From: Planctomycetota bacterium
Lineage (GTDB): Bacteria; Planctomycetota; GCA-002687715; DRQF01
NCBI GenBank assembly: GCA_020639295.1
Contig: JACKGY010000012.1
Location: forward strand, 13,466-77,465
Direction of reading: 5' to 3'
DNA: 64,000 nucleotides
The position numbers and the translations under genes are program-made. The notes under the pieces were generated by a model. The model was not told the DNA's origin, searched no databases, and saw only the letters and a list, made by a program, of their open reading frames with translations. Below are positions 36,149 through 44,326 of this stretch, piece after piece; positions within the stretch are counted from its first letter, which is position 1, and every line of letters starts with the position of its first letter.

Positions 36149-37546
36149 GTGATGCAGGATCAACGAGAGACCCTCCCCCTTCAAGACCTGGTGGCCGACC
36201 CTTCTGCCCGGGTCCATTTCGTCGGCATCGCCGGAAGCGGGATGAGCGCCCTCGCCGACTACCGGCTCCTCGCCGGCGGCCGGGTCTCCGGCAGCGACCG
36301 CTTCTTCGACCAGGGTCGGGAGCTGACCGAGGCCGCGCGGCTCCGGGCCCTCGGCGCGACCCTCCATCCCCAGGATGGGCGCGGCGCCGAGGAGGCCGAC
36401 CTCCTGGTGGCCTCCACCGCGGTCGAGGCCCGCATCCCCGACCTCCAGCGGGCCCTGGAACTGGGGCGGCCCCTGGCCCATCGGGCGGACTGGCTCGCCG
36501 CCCACCTGGTCGACCGGCCCTCGATCGCCATCGCCGGCACCAGCGGCAAGTCGACCACGGTCGGCATGTGCTTCGCGGCGCTCCGGGCGGCGGGCCTCGA
36601 CCCGGGCCTGATCACCGGCGGCGATCTGAACGAGATCCGCTCCGAGCGGGTCCGGGGCAACGGCTGGTACGGCCGCGGGCCTCTGGTGATCGAGGCCGAC
36701 GAGAGCGACAAGAGCCTGGTCCGCTACCATCCCGGCCTCGGCCTGGTCCTGAACCTCCACCTCGATCACGACGAACCGGCCGCGATCCTGCCGGTCTTCC
36801 GCCGCTTCCTCGACCAGTGCCGCGGCCCGCGGCTGATCGCCGAGGACGAGGAGCTCGCCGCCCTGCGCCCCGGAGCCGAGATCTTCGGGCTCGGCCCCGA
36901 TGCCGACCATCGGGCCGAGGCGATCGTCGAAGGCCGCGATGGCTCCTGCTTTCGCTACCGTGGTCACCCGATCGAGCTGCCGATCCCGGGGCGCCACAAC
37001 CTCCTCAACGCGCTGGCCGCCCTGGCGATCGCCGGCCGCGCCGGAGCCGACCTCGAACTCGCCGCCGCCGGCCTGGCCCGCTACCGCGGCGTCGCCCGCC
37101 GCTTCGAGATCCTCGGCCGACCGCGGGACATCGAGGTGATCGACGACTACGCCCACAATCCGGCCAAGATCGAGGCCGCGCTGCGCACGGCGCGAGCCCG
37201 CGGCGATCGGCTGATCGCGGTCTTCCAGCCCCACGGCTTCGGACCGACCCGGTTCATGCGCCAGGACTACGTCGCCGCGATCCAGCGCGTGCTGCGTCCG
37301 GAGGACCAGTTCTGGTTCCTGGAGATCTTCTATGCCGGCGGCACGGTCACCCGGGACATCTCCGCCCGCGAGCTGGCCGAGGAGCTGCAGACCCTCGGCG
37401 TCCAGGGCCGCTTCGCGGCCGAACGCGCCGACCTGGTGGCCGCGCTCCGGGCCGAGGCCCGACCGGGCGACACGATCCTGATCATGGGCGCGCGCGACCC
37501 GAGCCTGCCTCTGCTGGGCCGGAGCCTGATCGCGGCGCTCGACTGA
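36149..37546 (+). CDS. murC: MurC-like Mur ligase (UDP-N-acetylmuramate-alanine ligase family)
   Basis: ATP-dependent Mur ligase, 465 residues. The N-terminal UDP-binding domain begins VHFVGIAGSGMSALADYRL. The P-loop is IAGTSGKSTTVGMCF, followed by IEADESDKSLVRYHPGLGLVLNLHLDHDE, the HNLLNALAALAIA motif and the C-terminal FEILG...IEVIDDYAHNPAKIEAAL. These fit MurC or the related Mpl. It stands alone, not in a dcw cluster. The start is GTG 36149 or ATG 36152; TAGAGT ends six bases before the GTG, favouring a leaderless GTG start. Its stop abuts the stop of the convergent secreted-protein gene with no gap. Confidence 0.85.
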   Translation: MMQDQRETLPLQDLVADPSARVHFVGIAGSGMSALADYRLLAGGRVSGSDRFFDQGRELTEAARLRALGATLHPQDGRGAEEADLLVASTAVEARIPDLQRALELGRPLAHRADWLAAHLVDRPSIAIAGTSGKSTTVGMCFAALRAAGLDPGLITGGDLNEIRSERVRGNGWYGRGPLVIEADESDKSLVRYHPGLGLVLNLHLDHDEPAAILPVFRRFLDQCRGPRLIAEDEELAALRPGAEIFGLGPDADHRAEAIVEGRDGSCFRYRGHPIELPIPGRHNLLNALAALAIAGRAGADLELAAAGLARYRGVARRFEILGRPRDIEVIDDYAHNPAKIEAALRTARARGDRLIAVFQPHGFGPTRFMRQDYVAAIQRVLRPEDQFWFLEIFYAGGTVTRDISARELAEELQTLGVQGRFAAERADLVAALRAEARPGDTILIMGARDPSLPLLGRSLIAALD

Positions 37547-39505
37547 TCAGTTGGCGCTGAGTTCGATCGCGTTGGTGAGCGCGACCCAGGAGCCGTTGTA
37601 GCCGCCCGTGGTGATCGCCGCCTGGAAGGTGACCACCGGTCCGGTCGGGAAGAACGGCATGGTCAGCGTGAAGCGCATCGACCCGGCCGCATCGGTGACG
37701 AAGAGCGGATTGAGGCCGAGCGGGTCGGCGCCACTGGCGAGGACCTGGATGCCGGTGGGCAGGCCGGTGAGCGGATCGAGCGGACCGCCGATATCCATCT
37801 GCCCGATCAACGGAAAGCTCGCCGCCGCCGGATTCAGCGGCCCGCCGAGCAGGTGGATGATCTGACCGGCACGGCCATCGAACTGGAACTCGAGCAGGTC
37901 GCCGTTGGCCGCGGTCAGGAAGAACGGGCCGGGACGCCCCTCCTCCACCCGGTCCTGGTTGACGTTGCGCGCGCCCTGGAGGTCGAAACTCGCGACGTGG
38001 ACCTGCGCCGCCTGCCCGGGCGTCGGCAGGGCATCGATCACCTCGATGTCGTCGATCGCGAAGGGCGAGCCGGCGGAACCGTTGGCGGTATCGGCCCGGA
38101 ACACCAGCTGGATCGTGCTTCCGGCCCAGGGGCCGAGATCGAGGAACTGGGCCTGCCAGAAGGCCGAATTCAGCAGGGTGATGGTCGGTCCCCAGGCGGT
38201 GAAGGTCGTGGTCCCGCTGCCGTGGTCGATGACGTCGACGAAGATCCGGCTGGCGGCGGTATTCGCGGCCCGATTGCGCCAGGCCCAGAACTTGAGCCGC
38301 GGATTGGCCAGACCGCCGAGATCGAGACAGGGGGAAACGAGACGCAGACCGAGGAGGTCGCCACGATCGTCGGTGACCGCGAAATGCCCCTGACCGACGA
38401 CGCCACTGCCGTGATCCCAGAAGGCACTGCTGAAGGGCAGCGAGGCCCCGTCGTCGAACAACCACTCGGCCTCGGGGCTGGTGCCGTCCTGATCGTCCTG
38501 GGTCCAGCCGAGCGGTGGCAGGGCGATCGAGCCGGTGGGCAGGTTCTCGAAATCCTCCTTCCAGGGGAAGCTCGTCACCCGACCCTCGCCGCCGCCGTGG
38601 ATCACCCGCGTGACCAGGTCGTTGAGCGCATTGCCGTCACCCACCAGGACCACGCCGAGCTTGAGCTGGTGCGGCCCCGGCGCGCCGAGAGCCACCGGCA
38701 TCGGGATGGTGAAGGTGTCGGTCTGGAAGGAGCCGAGCGACTGGGTCAGGTTGAGGCCATGGTAAGCCGGCACGCTGCCGTCGATCTCGACCGAGACGAA
38801 GAGCGGCGTACCGGCCGGCAGGGCCGCGGCCGCCATGTTGCGGAAGACGAGGCCGAGGCTGCTGGTCGCCGAGTAGAGGTCACAGGGACCGATCGCCGGG
38901 CCGACCAGGATCTCCTCGGCGGCGAGATCGATCGCGACCACGGGGTCGAGCTGGTAGTGGAGATGGCCGATCGGCGCCGTCTGGGCGCTGACCGCGAAGG
39001 GCAGATGCTGGCTCGTCGACCCCACGGTGACCGAGACATCGGCGTTGCCGGCGATCGTCGGGCCGGCGACGTAGGGGGCGTAGCAGGCCATGGCGCCCCG
39101 GCCGGTGTTCTCGATCAGGCAGAAACCCCGCACCTGGCCGGCGAGGAGCCGGACCGGCTCGTAGAGACTGATCGGGATCAGGGTGCCGGAGACGATCGGC
39201 GGCGCCATCGTGACCACGCCGACGCGCTTCCAGGCGGTGGTGTCCATCGCCACGCCGGCGCTCGGCGCGCCGCTGGTCACGGTCCAGACCTCGAACTGAT
39301 GGGGCACGAGCGCCAGCAGGTTCGTGCTCCGGAAGTAGAGATCGATCGCGGTGACGGTGAGGGTCGAGGTGGCCTGGACATCGAACATCAACCCGCTGGC
39401 GCGGGAGGTGGCCGAAGCCGGCGAGCCCATGTTCAGCACCTGGGCGGTCGACATCGTGGGCCAACCGAGCACGACGACGAGGACGACGAGCGGAAGGCGC
39501 ATCAT
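37547..39505 (-). CDS. Large secreted protein with MAM/jelly-roll-like region and shared C-terminal module
   Basis: A 652-residue exported protein (signal peptide residues 1-22, MMRLPLVVLVVVLGWPTMSTAQ). The first half carries two beta-rich domains. The middle (about residues 330-500) resembles a MAM/concanavalin-like region (FPWKEDFENL, SPCLDLGGLANPRLKFWAW). The C-terminal ~100 residues (FPLIGQMDIGGPLDPLTGLPTGIQV ... LTNAIELSAN) are homologous to the end of the gene just upstream. The first ATG overlaps the upstream stop by four bases (ATGA), so the pair is translationally coupled. Probably duplicated surface or extracellular proteins; function unknown. Confidence 0.78.
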   Translation of the reverse strand: MMRLPLVVLVVVLGWPTMSTAQVLNMGSPASATSRASGLMFDVQATSTLTVTAIDLYFRSTNLLALVPHQFEVWTVTSGAPSAGVAMDTTAWKRVGVVTMAPPIVSGTLIPISLYEPVRLLAGQVRGFCLIENTGRGAMACYAPYVAGPTIAGNADVSVTVGSTSQHLPFAVSAQTAPIGHLHYQLDPVVAIDLAAEEILVGPAIGPCDLYSATSSLGLVFRNMAAAALPAGTPLFVSVEIDGSVPAYHGLNLTQSLGSFQTDTFTIPMPVALGAPGPHQLKLGVVLVGDGNALNDLVTRVIHGGGEGRVTSFPWKEDFENLPTGSIALPPLGWTQDDQDGTSPEAEWLFDDGASLPFSSAFWDHGSGVVGQGHFAVTDDRGDLLGLRLVSPCLDLGGLANPRLKFWAWRNRAANTAASRIFVDVIDHGSGTTTFTAWGPTITLLNSAFWQAQFLDLGPWAGSTIQLVFRADTANGSAGSPFAIDDIEVIDALPTPGQAAQVHVASFDLQGARNVNQDRVEEGRPGPFFLTAANGDLLEFQFDGRAGQIIHLLGGPLNPAAASFPLIGQMDIGGPLDPLTGLPTGIQVLASGADPLGLNPLFVTDAAGSMRFTLTMPFFPTGPVVTFQAAITTGGYNGSWVALTNAIELSAN

Positions 39506-41565
39506 GGCCGGATCTCCAGCTGGATCGCGTTGCTGAGCGCCGGCGCTCCGGTGCTCGGGTCGACGAGAAGGGCCTGGAAGGTCCCGACGATGCCGGGCGG
39601 CAGCGCCGGTACCGGGAAGCTCGCCAGCATCCGGCCGCTGTTCGGGATGCGGAAGAAGGGATCGAGCCCCGTGGTGTTGAGCCCGTTGAAGATGACCACG
39701 ATGCCGAACGGGATGCCGGTCGTGGGATTCACCGGACCGCCGATGTCGAGCTGGCCGATCGCCGGGCCATAGGTCGCGGCCTGGGTACCGAGCGGACCGG
39801 CAAGCAGGATCACCGCGGCGTTGGGCAGGCCGCCGAAGACGAGATCCATCTGGGCGAATTGACGGAGCTGGCTGTAGTAGGGCCCGTTCTCCAGCGACGA
39901 GGGCCGGGCGTAGGAGAGATTGCGGGCCTGACCGAGATCGAACTCCGCGAGGCCGGCGCGCGGTGGCTGGCCGACGTCGCCGAGATGGTCGTAGACGATG
40001 AGGTCGTCGATCGAGATCGGGTTGGCCAGCGGCAGCGGCGGCGCGCCGCGGAAACGCAGCTCGACGAGCTGACCGACATGGGCCGAGAGGTCGACCTCCT
40101 GCTCGATCCAGTCGGGGCCGAGAACGCCGCCCACCGGCCCCCAGACCGCGCTGCTGACCGCGCCGCCGGGCCGGGTGATGACGTCGAGCACGAGGCCCGG
40201 CGAGTTGACCACCTGCACCGGGTCGGCGTGCAGCCAGAATCGGAGCCGAGGATTCACCAGCGCGCGGAGGTCGAGCAGCGGGCTGACCAGGGAACCGTCC
40301 AGACGGCATTCGGCCCAGAAGGGCCCGTCCTCAGCCCAGATTCCGTGGCCGCTGCTCGGCGCGCCCAGCATCGGCTTGGCGGCGAAGAAGAAGCCGGGCA
40401 GGCCGCCGGCGCCGAATTCGTGCCGCCACTGCGGCACGCCCCAGTAGTTCAGGTTCCAGAAGGCGTTCTCGAAGCCCTCGGTCCAGGGGAACCGGTCGAT
40501 CAGGTGCTCGACCCCACCGCCACCGATGGCCCGCTTGCGCGCGTCGTTGGCGGGATTCTGATCGGCGGTCCAGGACAGGGAGACGACGACGTCGTGGTGG
40601 TTCGGTGTCGCGAGGTTGGCGACCGCGCCGAAGACATGGGTGAAGCGATCGCCGGTGGCGAGGTCGGCGGCGAGCACCGCCGTCTCGGTGACCACCGGAC
40701 CGTTGTCGACCTGGTAGGAGAGCATGAACGAGGTCCCCGAGGGCACGAGCGTCGAACCGAGGTTCTCGATCGTCGCCGAGACCGGCTCGAAGTTCGAGGG
40801 CAGGGCCCGCGTGGTGAGATCGAAGACCGGATTGCGGACCGAGACCACGGCGAGATCCTGCGCGAAGGAACTCAGCTCCTGGTTCATCGTCGCCTGGATC
40901 TCGGCCTCGCTGCGCGCATGACTCCAGACCCGGAACTCGTCCAGGGCGCCGACCCAGCTGTCGATGAAGCCGCCGTTGCCGAGCCGCAGGCCATCGGCGG
41001 CGCTGCCGCTCAGGACCACCGGCGTGGTCAACGGGAACTTCGAGCGCAGGACCCCGTCGATCAACAGGCTGAAGCTCATCTCCGCCGTGTCCTGCACCAG
41101 CGCGATGTGTTGCCAGACGCCGGGCCGCGCCGGCCAGGCCAGGGCCACCTGGGGGACCGGTCCGTCCAGCCGGAAGGCCTCGTCGGCCTTGGTCAGCTGG
41201 AAGGGGCCGAGCGAGTCCTCGGCGAAGAGGGCCTTGAAGCCGAGGCTGCCACCGGGATCCTCGCGGAACCAGATCTCGATGGTGAAGTCGCCCGCCAGGC
41301 TGAAGGGAGCCTGGGTGGCGAGGTCGGCGGCGAAGAGCGAGGGCCCGATCTTCAGGGCCGCCGCGCCGAGGCGGGGATTGCCCGTCTCCCAGGTGGCGCC
41401 GTTGCGCAGGATCGGCGCCGCGCCGGGAAGCCCCGGAAAGGCCGCATTCGCCGAGGCGCTGCCGCTACCCTCGTTCAGCTTCAGATAGAGGAGCTCGGGC
41501 ACCTGGGCCTCGAGCGTGGGGGCGACCAGACAGACCAGGATCGCCACGACCAGTCGAAATCTCAT
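39502..41565 (-). CDS. Large secreted protein with LamG-like domain
   Basis: A 687-residue exported protein (signal peptide ending LEAQ at about residue 20). Residues ~25-210 resemble a LamG/concanavalin-like lectin domain (LLYLKLNEGSGS, FTIEIWFREDPGG, LDEFRVWSHARSEAEIQATMNQ). Two beta-sandwich parts follow, with FPWTEGFENAFWN and LLDLRALVNPRLRFWL paralleling the downstream protein. A C-terminal module (AIGQLDIGGPVNPTTGIPFGIVV ... LSNAIQLEIRP) is clearly paralogous to its neighbour. ATG 41565 has GGAGG seven bases upstream. Together the two genes form a coupled operon of surface proteins. Confidence 0.82.
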   Translation of the reverse strand: MRFRLVVAILVCLVAPTLEAQVPELLYLKLNEGSGSASANAAFPGLPGAAPILRNGATWETGNPRLGAAALKIGPSLFAADLATQAPFSLAGDFTIEIWFREDPGGSLGFKALFAEDSLGPFQLTKADEAFRLDGPVPQVALAWPARPGVWQHIALVQDTAEMSFSLLIDGVLRSKFPLTTPVVLSGSAADGLRLGNGGFIDSWVGALDEFRVWSHARSEAEIQATMNQELSSFAQDLAVVSVRNPVFDLTTRALPSNFEPVSATIENLGSTLVPSGTSFMLSYQVDNGPVVTETAVLAADLATGDRFTHVFGAVANLATPNHHDVVVSLSWTADQNPANDARKRAIGGGGVEHLIDRFPWTEGFENAFWNLNYWGVPQWRHEFGAGGLPGFFFAAKPMLGAPSSGHGIWAEDGPFWAECRLDGSLVSPLLDLRALVNPRLRFWLHADPVQVVNSPGLVLDVITRPGGAVSSAVWGPVGGVLGPDWIEQEVDLSAHVGQLVELRFRGAPPLPLANPISIDDLIVYDHLGDVGQPPRAGLAEFDLGQARNLSYARPSSLENGPYYSQLRQFAQMDLVFGGLPNAAVILLAGPLGTQAATYGPAIGQLDIGGPVNPTTGIPFGIVVIFNGLNTTGLDPFFRIPNSGRMLASFPVPALPPGIVGTFQALLVDPSTGAPALSNAIQLEIRP

Positions 41566-41670
41566 CTTCGGACCTCCAGCCGGACCGATCGTCGCAGTTC
41601 GGCGACCAGCACCGAAGCTTCGGCCGGCATTTTTTTGCCCACCCGGACGGATGAGCCCGGCCGGCGCTCT

Positions 41671-41679
41671 TGATAGGCT
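41671..41679 (+). promoter_or_regulatory. Extended -10 candidate TGATAGGCT for the esterase operon
   Basis: TGA-TAGGCT differs by one base from the TGATAGACT elements at 7574 and 9371. It precedes a leader of about 20 bases with GGAGG, then ATG 41705. It would drive the esterase-orn-flavoprotein operon. Confidence 0.5.
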
Positions 41680-41704
41680 CGGCGACCCCGGAGGACCAAG
41701 AAAG

Positions 41705-42385
41705 ATGAGCACGGATCTGCTTCCCTGTGTCGAGCTCGAGACCGGAGAGGAGGTCCGGGGCAGCGTCATCTGGCTGCACGGCCTGGGCGCCGACGGCCAC
41801 GACTTCGAGCCGGTCGTGCCCATGCTGGGGCTCGACGACCGTTGGCCGCTGCGCTTCGTGTTCCCGCACGCTCCGGCCATCCCGGTCACGATCAACCTCG
41901 GCACGGTGATGCCGGCCTGGTACGACATCGTCAGCCTCGACCTCAGGAAGCGGGCCGATGCCGAAGGCGTCCGCCTCTCGGCCGGACGGGTCGAGGCCCT
42001 GATCGCCCGCGAGAACGAGCGTGGCATTCCCGACCAGCGGATCATCCTGGCCGGCTTCTCCCAGGGTGGCGCCATCGCGACCTACGTCGCCCTCCGTCAC
42101 CCGGGTCGCCTCGCCGGCCTGATCGCGCTGTCCACCTACATGGTCTGCGACGACGACCTGCCGGGCGCCCAGGCCGCGGCCTCGCGCCACCTGCCGGTCT
42201 TCCAGGGCCACGGCAGCGCCGATCCGATGGTCGCCTTCGATCGCGGACGCCATCTGCGCCAGCGGCTCGACGAGCTCGGCCTCGAGGTCGACTTCCGCTC
42301 CTACCCGATGGGCCATCAGGTCGTCATGGAGGAGATCGAGGCGATTGGCGCCTTCATCAACGCCCGGATGTCGGAGCAGGCCTGA
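41705..42385 (+). CDS. Carboxylesterase / lysophospholipase-like alpha/beta hydrolase
   Basis: A 226-residue alpha/beta hydrolase of the EstB/acyl-protein-thioesterase (PF02230-like) group. The oxyanion region is IWLHGLGADGHDFEP. The triad is S119 (AGFSQGGA), D173 (HGSADPMV) and H204 (YPMGHQV). Natural substrates are probably short-chain esters or lysophospholipids. ATG 41705 follows GGAGG. The orn gene begins four bases after the stop, so this is the first gene of a plus-strand operon. It is divergent from the secreted-protein pair across a 139-base promoter region. Confidence 0.9.
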   Translation: MSTDLLPCVELETGEEVRGSVIWLHGLGADGHDFEPVVPMLGLDDRWPLRFVFPHAPAIPVTINLGTVMPAWYDIVSLDLRKRADAEGVRLSAGRVEALIARENERGIPDQRIILAGFSQGGAIATYVALRHPGRLAGLIALSTYMVCDDDLPGAQAAASRHLPVFQGHGSADPMVAFDRGRHLRQRLDELGLEVDFRSYPMGHQVVMEEIEAIGAFINARMSEQA

Positions 42386-42388
42386 GCC

Positions 42389-42958
42389 ATGACCAACCAG
42401 AACGAAGGCAACCTGGTCTGGATCGACCTCGAGATGACCGGTCTCGAGATCGAGACCCGCACGATCATCGAGATCGCCAGCATCGTCACCGACGGGCAGC
42501 TCCAGGTCCTGGCCGAGGGCCCGGATCTGGTCATCCATCAGCCGGACGAGTACCTCGACGCGATGGACGACTGGAACCAGCGCCACCACGGCGGCTCCGG
42601 CCTGACCCAGGCGGTGCGCGAGTCGACCGTCACGATGGCCGAGGCCGAGGAGGCGACGCTGGAGTTCCTGCGCGCCTGGGTGCCCGAACGGATCTCGCCG
42701 CTCTGCGGCAACAGCGTCCACAACGACCGGCTGTTCCTGGCCAAGTTCATGCCGCGCCTGCACGACTACATGCATTACCGCAACATCGACGTCAGCACGG
42801 TGAAGGAGCTGGGCCGGCGCTGGTACGGCGACGATGTCGTGCCGCCGAAGAGCGGCGGCCATCGTGCCCTCGCCGACATCCGTGAGTCGATCGACGAGCT
42901 GCGCCACTACCGCCGGCTGCTGTTCCGCGCCCAGCCCGGAGAGACTCCGGAGTCCTGA
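42389..42958 (+). CDS. orn: Oligoribonuclease (DEDDh 3'-5' exoribonuclease)
   Basis: Degrades 2-5-nt RNA and pGpG to nucleotides. Its 189 residues are typical. DEDDh motifs: WIDLEMTGLE (D13, E15), CGNSVHNDRLFL, and HRALADIRESI with the catalytic His and Asp. LEVCMR-type secondary motifs are degenerate, but the overall match is strong. It is co-transcribed with the esterase upstream and coupled by a TGATG overlap to the flavoprotein downstream. Confidence 0.95.
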   Translation: MTNQNEGNLVWIDLEMTGLEIETRTIIEIASIVTDGQLQVLAEGPDLVIHQPDEYLDAMDDWNQRHHGGSGLTQAVRESTVTMAEAEEATLEFLRAWVPERISPLCGNSVHNDRLFLAKFMPRLHDYMHYRNIDVSTVKELGRRWYGDDVVPPKSGGHRALADIRESIDELRHYRRLLFRAQPGETPES

Positions 42959-44211
42959 TGGCCGTGGCCCGCTTCGATCACGACCTGGTCGTCCTGGGCG
43001 CCGGCGCGGCCGGGCTGTTCGCGGCGACCGAGGCGGCAGGCCTCGGCCGACGGGTCCTCCTGATCGAGAAGATGAAGAAGCCCGGGATCAAGATCCTGGC
43101 CAGCGGCGGCAGCCGCTGCAACGTCACCTCCACCCTGCCGATCCGCGAACTCGGCCGCTGGTTCGGGCGCCAGGGCGAGCGCTTCCTGCGCTACGCGCTC
43201 CACGAGTGCGGTCCCGACCAGGTCCGTGAGCTGCTCGCCGACGAGGGCGTCGCCACCGCCGAGCACCCGCTGGAGAAGGTCTTCCCGGTCTCCGGCCGGG
43301 CCGGCGACGTGCTCCGCGCCTTCCTCCATCGCCTGGACCGGGCCGGCGTCGAGCTCGCGGTCGACGAGGGCATCCTGGCCATCGAAGCCCTCGAGGGCGG
43401 CGGCTTCCGCATCCGCAGCACGCGCCGCCAGATCGAGGCGGCGCGCGTCGTGGTCACCGTCGGCGGCCGTTCCTACCCGAAGGCCGGCACGACCGGCGAC
43501 GGTTACGCCTGGCTCGAGCGGCTCGGGCACCGGATCGTCAGCCCGCGCCCGGCGCTGGTGCCGCTGGTGATCGAGGAGGCCTGGCTGCGCTCCCTCACCG
43601 GGATCGCGGTCGAGGACGTCGTGGTCGAGGCGGTGGACGATCGTGGCCGACCCACCTTTACGCGCCGCCGACCGCTCCTCTTCACCCATCGCGGTCTCTC
43701 CGGACCGGGGCCGATGGACGTCTCCGGTCGCCTCCTCCCCGGTCCCGACGGCCGTCGACGCCTGCGGCTCGACTGGCTGCCCGAGATCGACGCGACCGAG
43801 CTCGACGCCCGCTTCAAGGCCGCGGCCGCCCGGCGCCAGCCGATCCAGCAGCTCCTGCCGGCGAGTTTCCCCCGGCGGCTGGCGGCGGCCTTCCTGAGCG
43901 CGGCGGGCATCCCGGCCGAGCGCAGCAGCTCGGAACTGCGACGCGAGGAGCGCCAGAACCTCGTGACCGCGCTCAAGCGCATGCTGCTCGTGGTCACCGC
44001 CGACGAAGGCTGGGACAAGGCCGAGGTCACCGCCGGGGGCGTCGACCTCGACGAGATCGATCCGACCACCATGGAATCGCGGCGCCTGCCCGGGCTCTTC
44101 GTGGCCGGCGAACTGCTCGATCTCGATGGTCCGATCGGCGGCTTCAACTTCCAGGCGGCCTTCGCCACCGGCACCGTGGCCGGTCGCGCCGCGGCGCGAT
44201 CGGGCGACTGA
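42958..44211 (+). CDS. HI0933/YhiN-family flavoprotein
   Basis: An NAD(P)/FAD-dependent oxidoreductase-like flavoprotein, 417 residues. The N-terminal FAD-binding Rossmann motif is LVVLGAGAAGLFAATEAAGLGRRVLLIEK. The family hallmark GIKILASGGSRCNVTS follows. Later motifs are KAGTTGDGYAWLERLGH and the C-terminal GLFVAGELLDLDGPIGGFNFQAAFATGTVAG. Biological substrates of this family are poorly defined. The ATG overlaps the orn stop by one base, so translation is coupled. Confidence 0.9.
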   Translation: MAVARFDHDLVVLGAGAAGLFAATEAAGLGRRVLLIEKMKKPGIKILASGGSRCNVTSTLPIRELGRWFGRQGERFLRYALHECGPDQVRELLADEGVATAEHPLEKVFPVSGRAGDVLRAFLHRLDRAGVELAVDEGILAIEALEGGGFRIRSTRRQIEAARVVVTVGGRSYPKAGTTGDGYAWLERLGHRIVSPRPALVPLVIEEAWLRSLTGIAVEDVVVEAVDDRGRPTFTRRRPLLFTHRGLSGPGPMDVSGRLLPGPDGRRRLRLDWLPEIDATELDARFKAAAARRQPIQQLLPASFPRRLAAAFLSAAGIPAERSSSELRREERQNLVTALKRMLLVVTADEGWDKAEVTAGGVDLDEIDPTTMESRRLPGLFVAGELLDLDGPIGGFNFQAAFATGTVAGRAAARSGD

Positions 44212-44326
44212 GTCGACCGCCACGCCTTGCAAGGCCCCCCCGGTCCGACAGAATGGCGACGGGTCGCGAAAAGCTCGCCCCGGGACGACGAATGACGACC
44301 GGCCCGCAACGGAGGACTGGCGCTCG

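Noticed and set aside
37547..40309. 920-residue version of the secreted protein
   Set aside because: The N-terminal part is a shadow of the upstream paralogue in another frame. The start at 39505 yields a clear signal peptide and an ATGA overlap.
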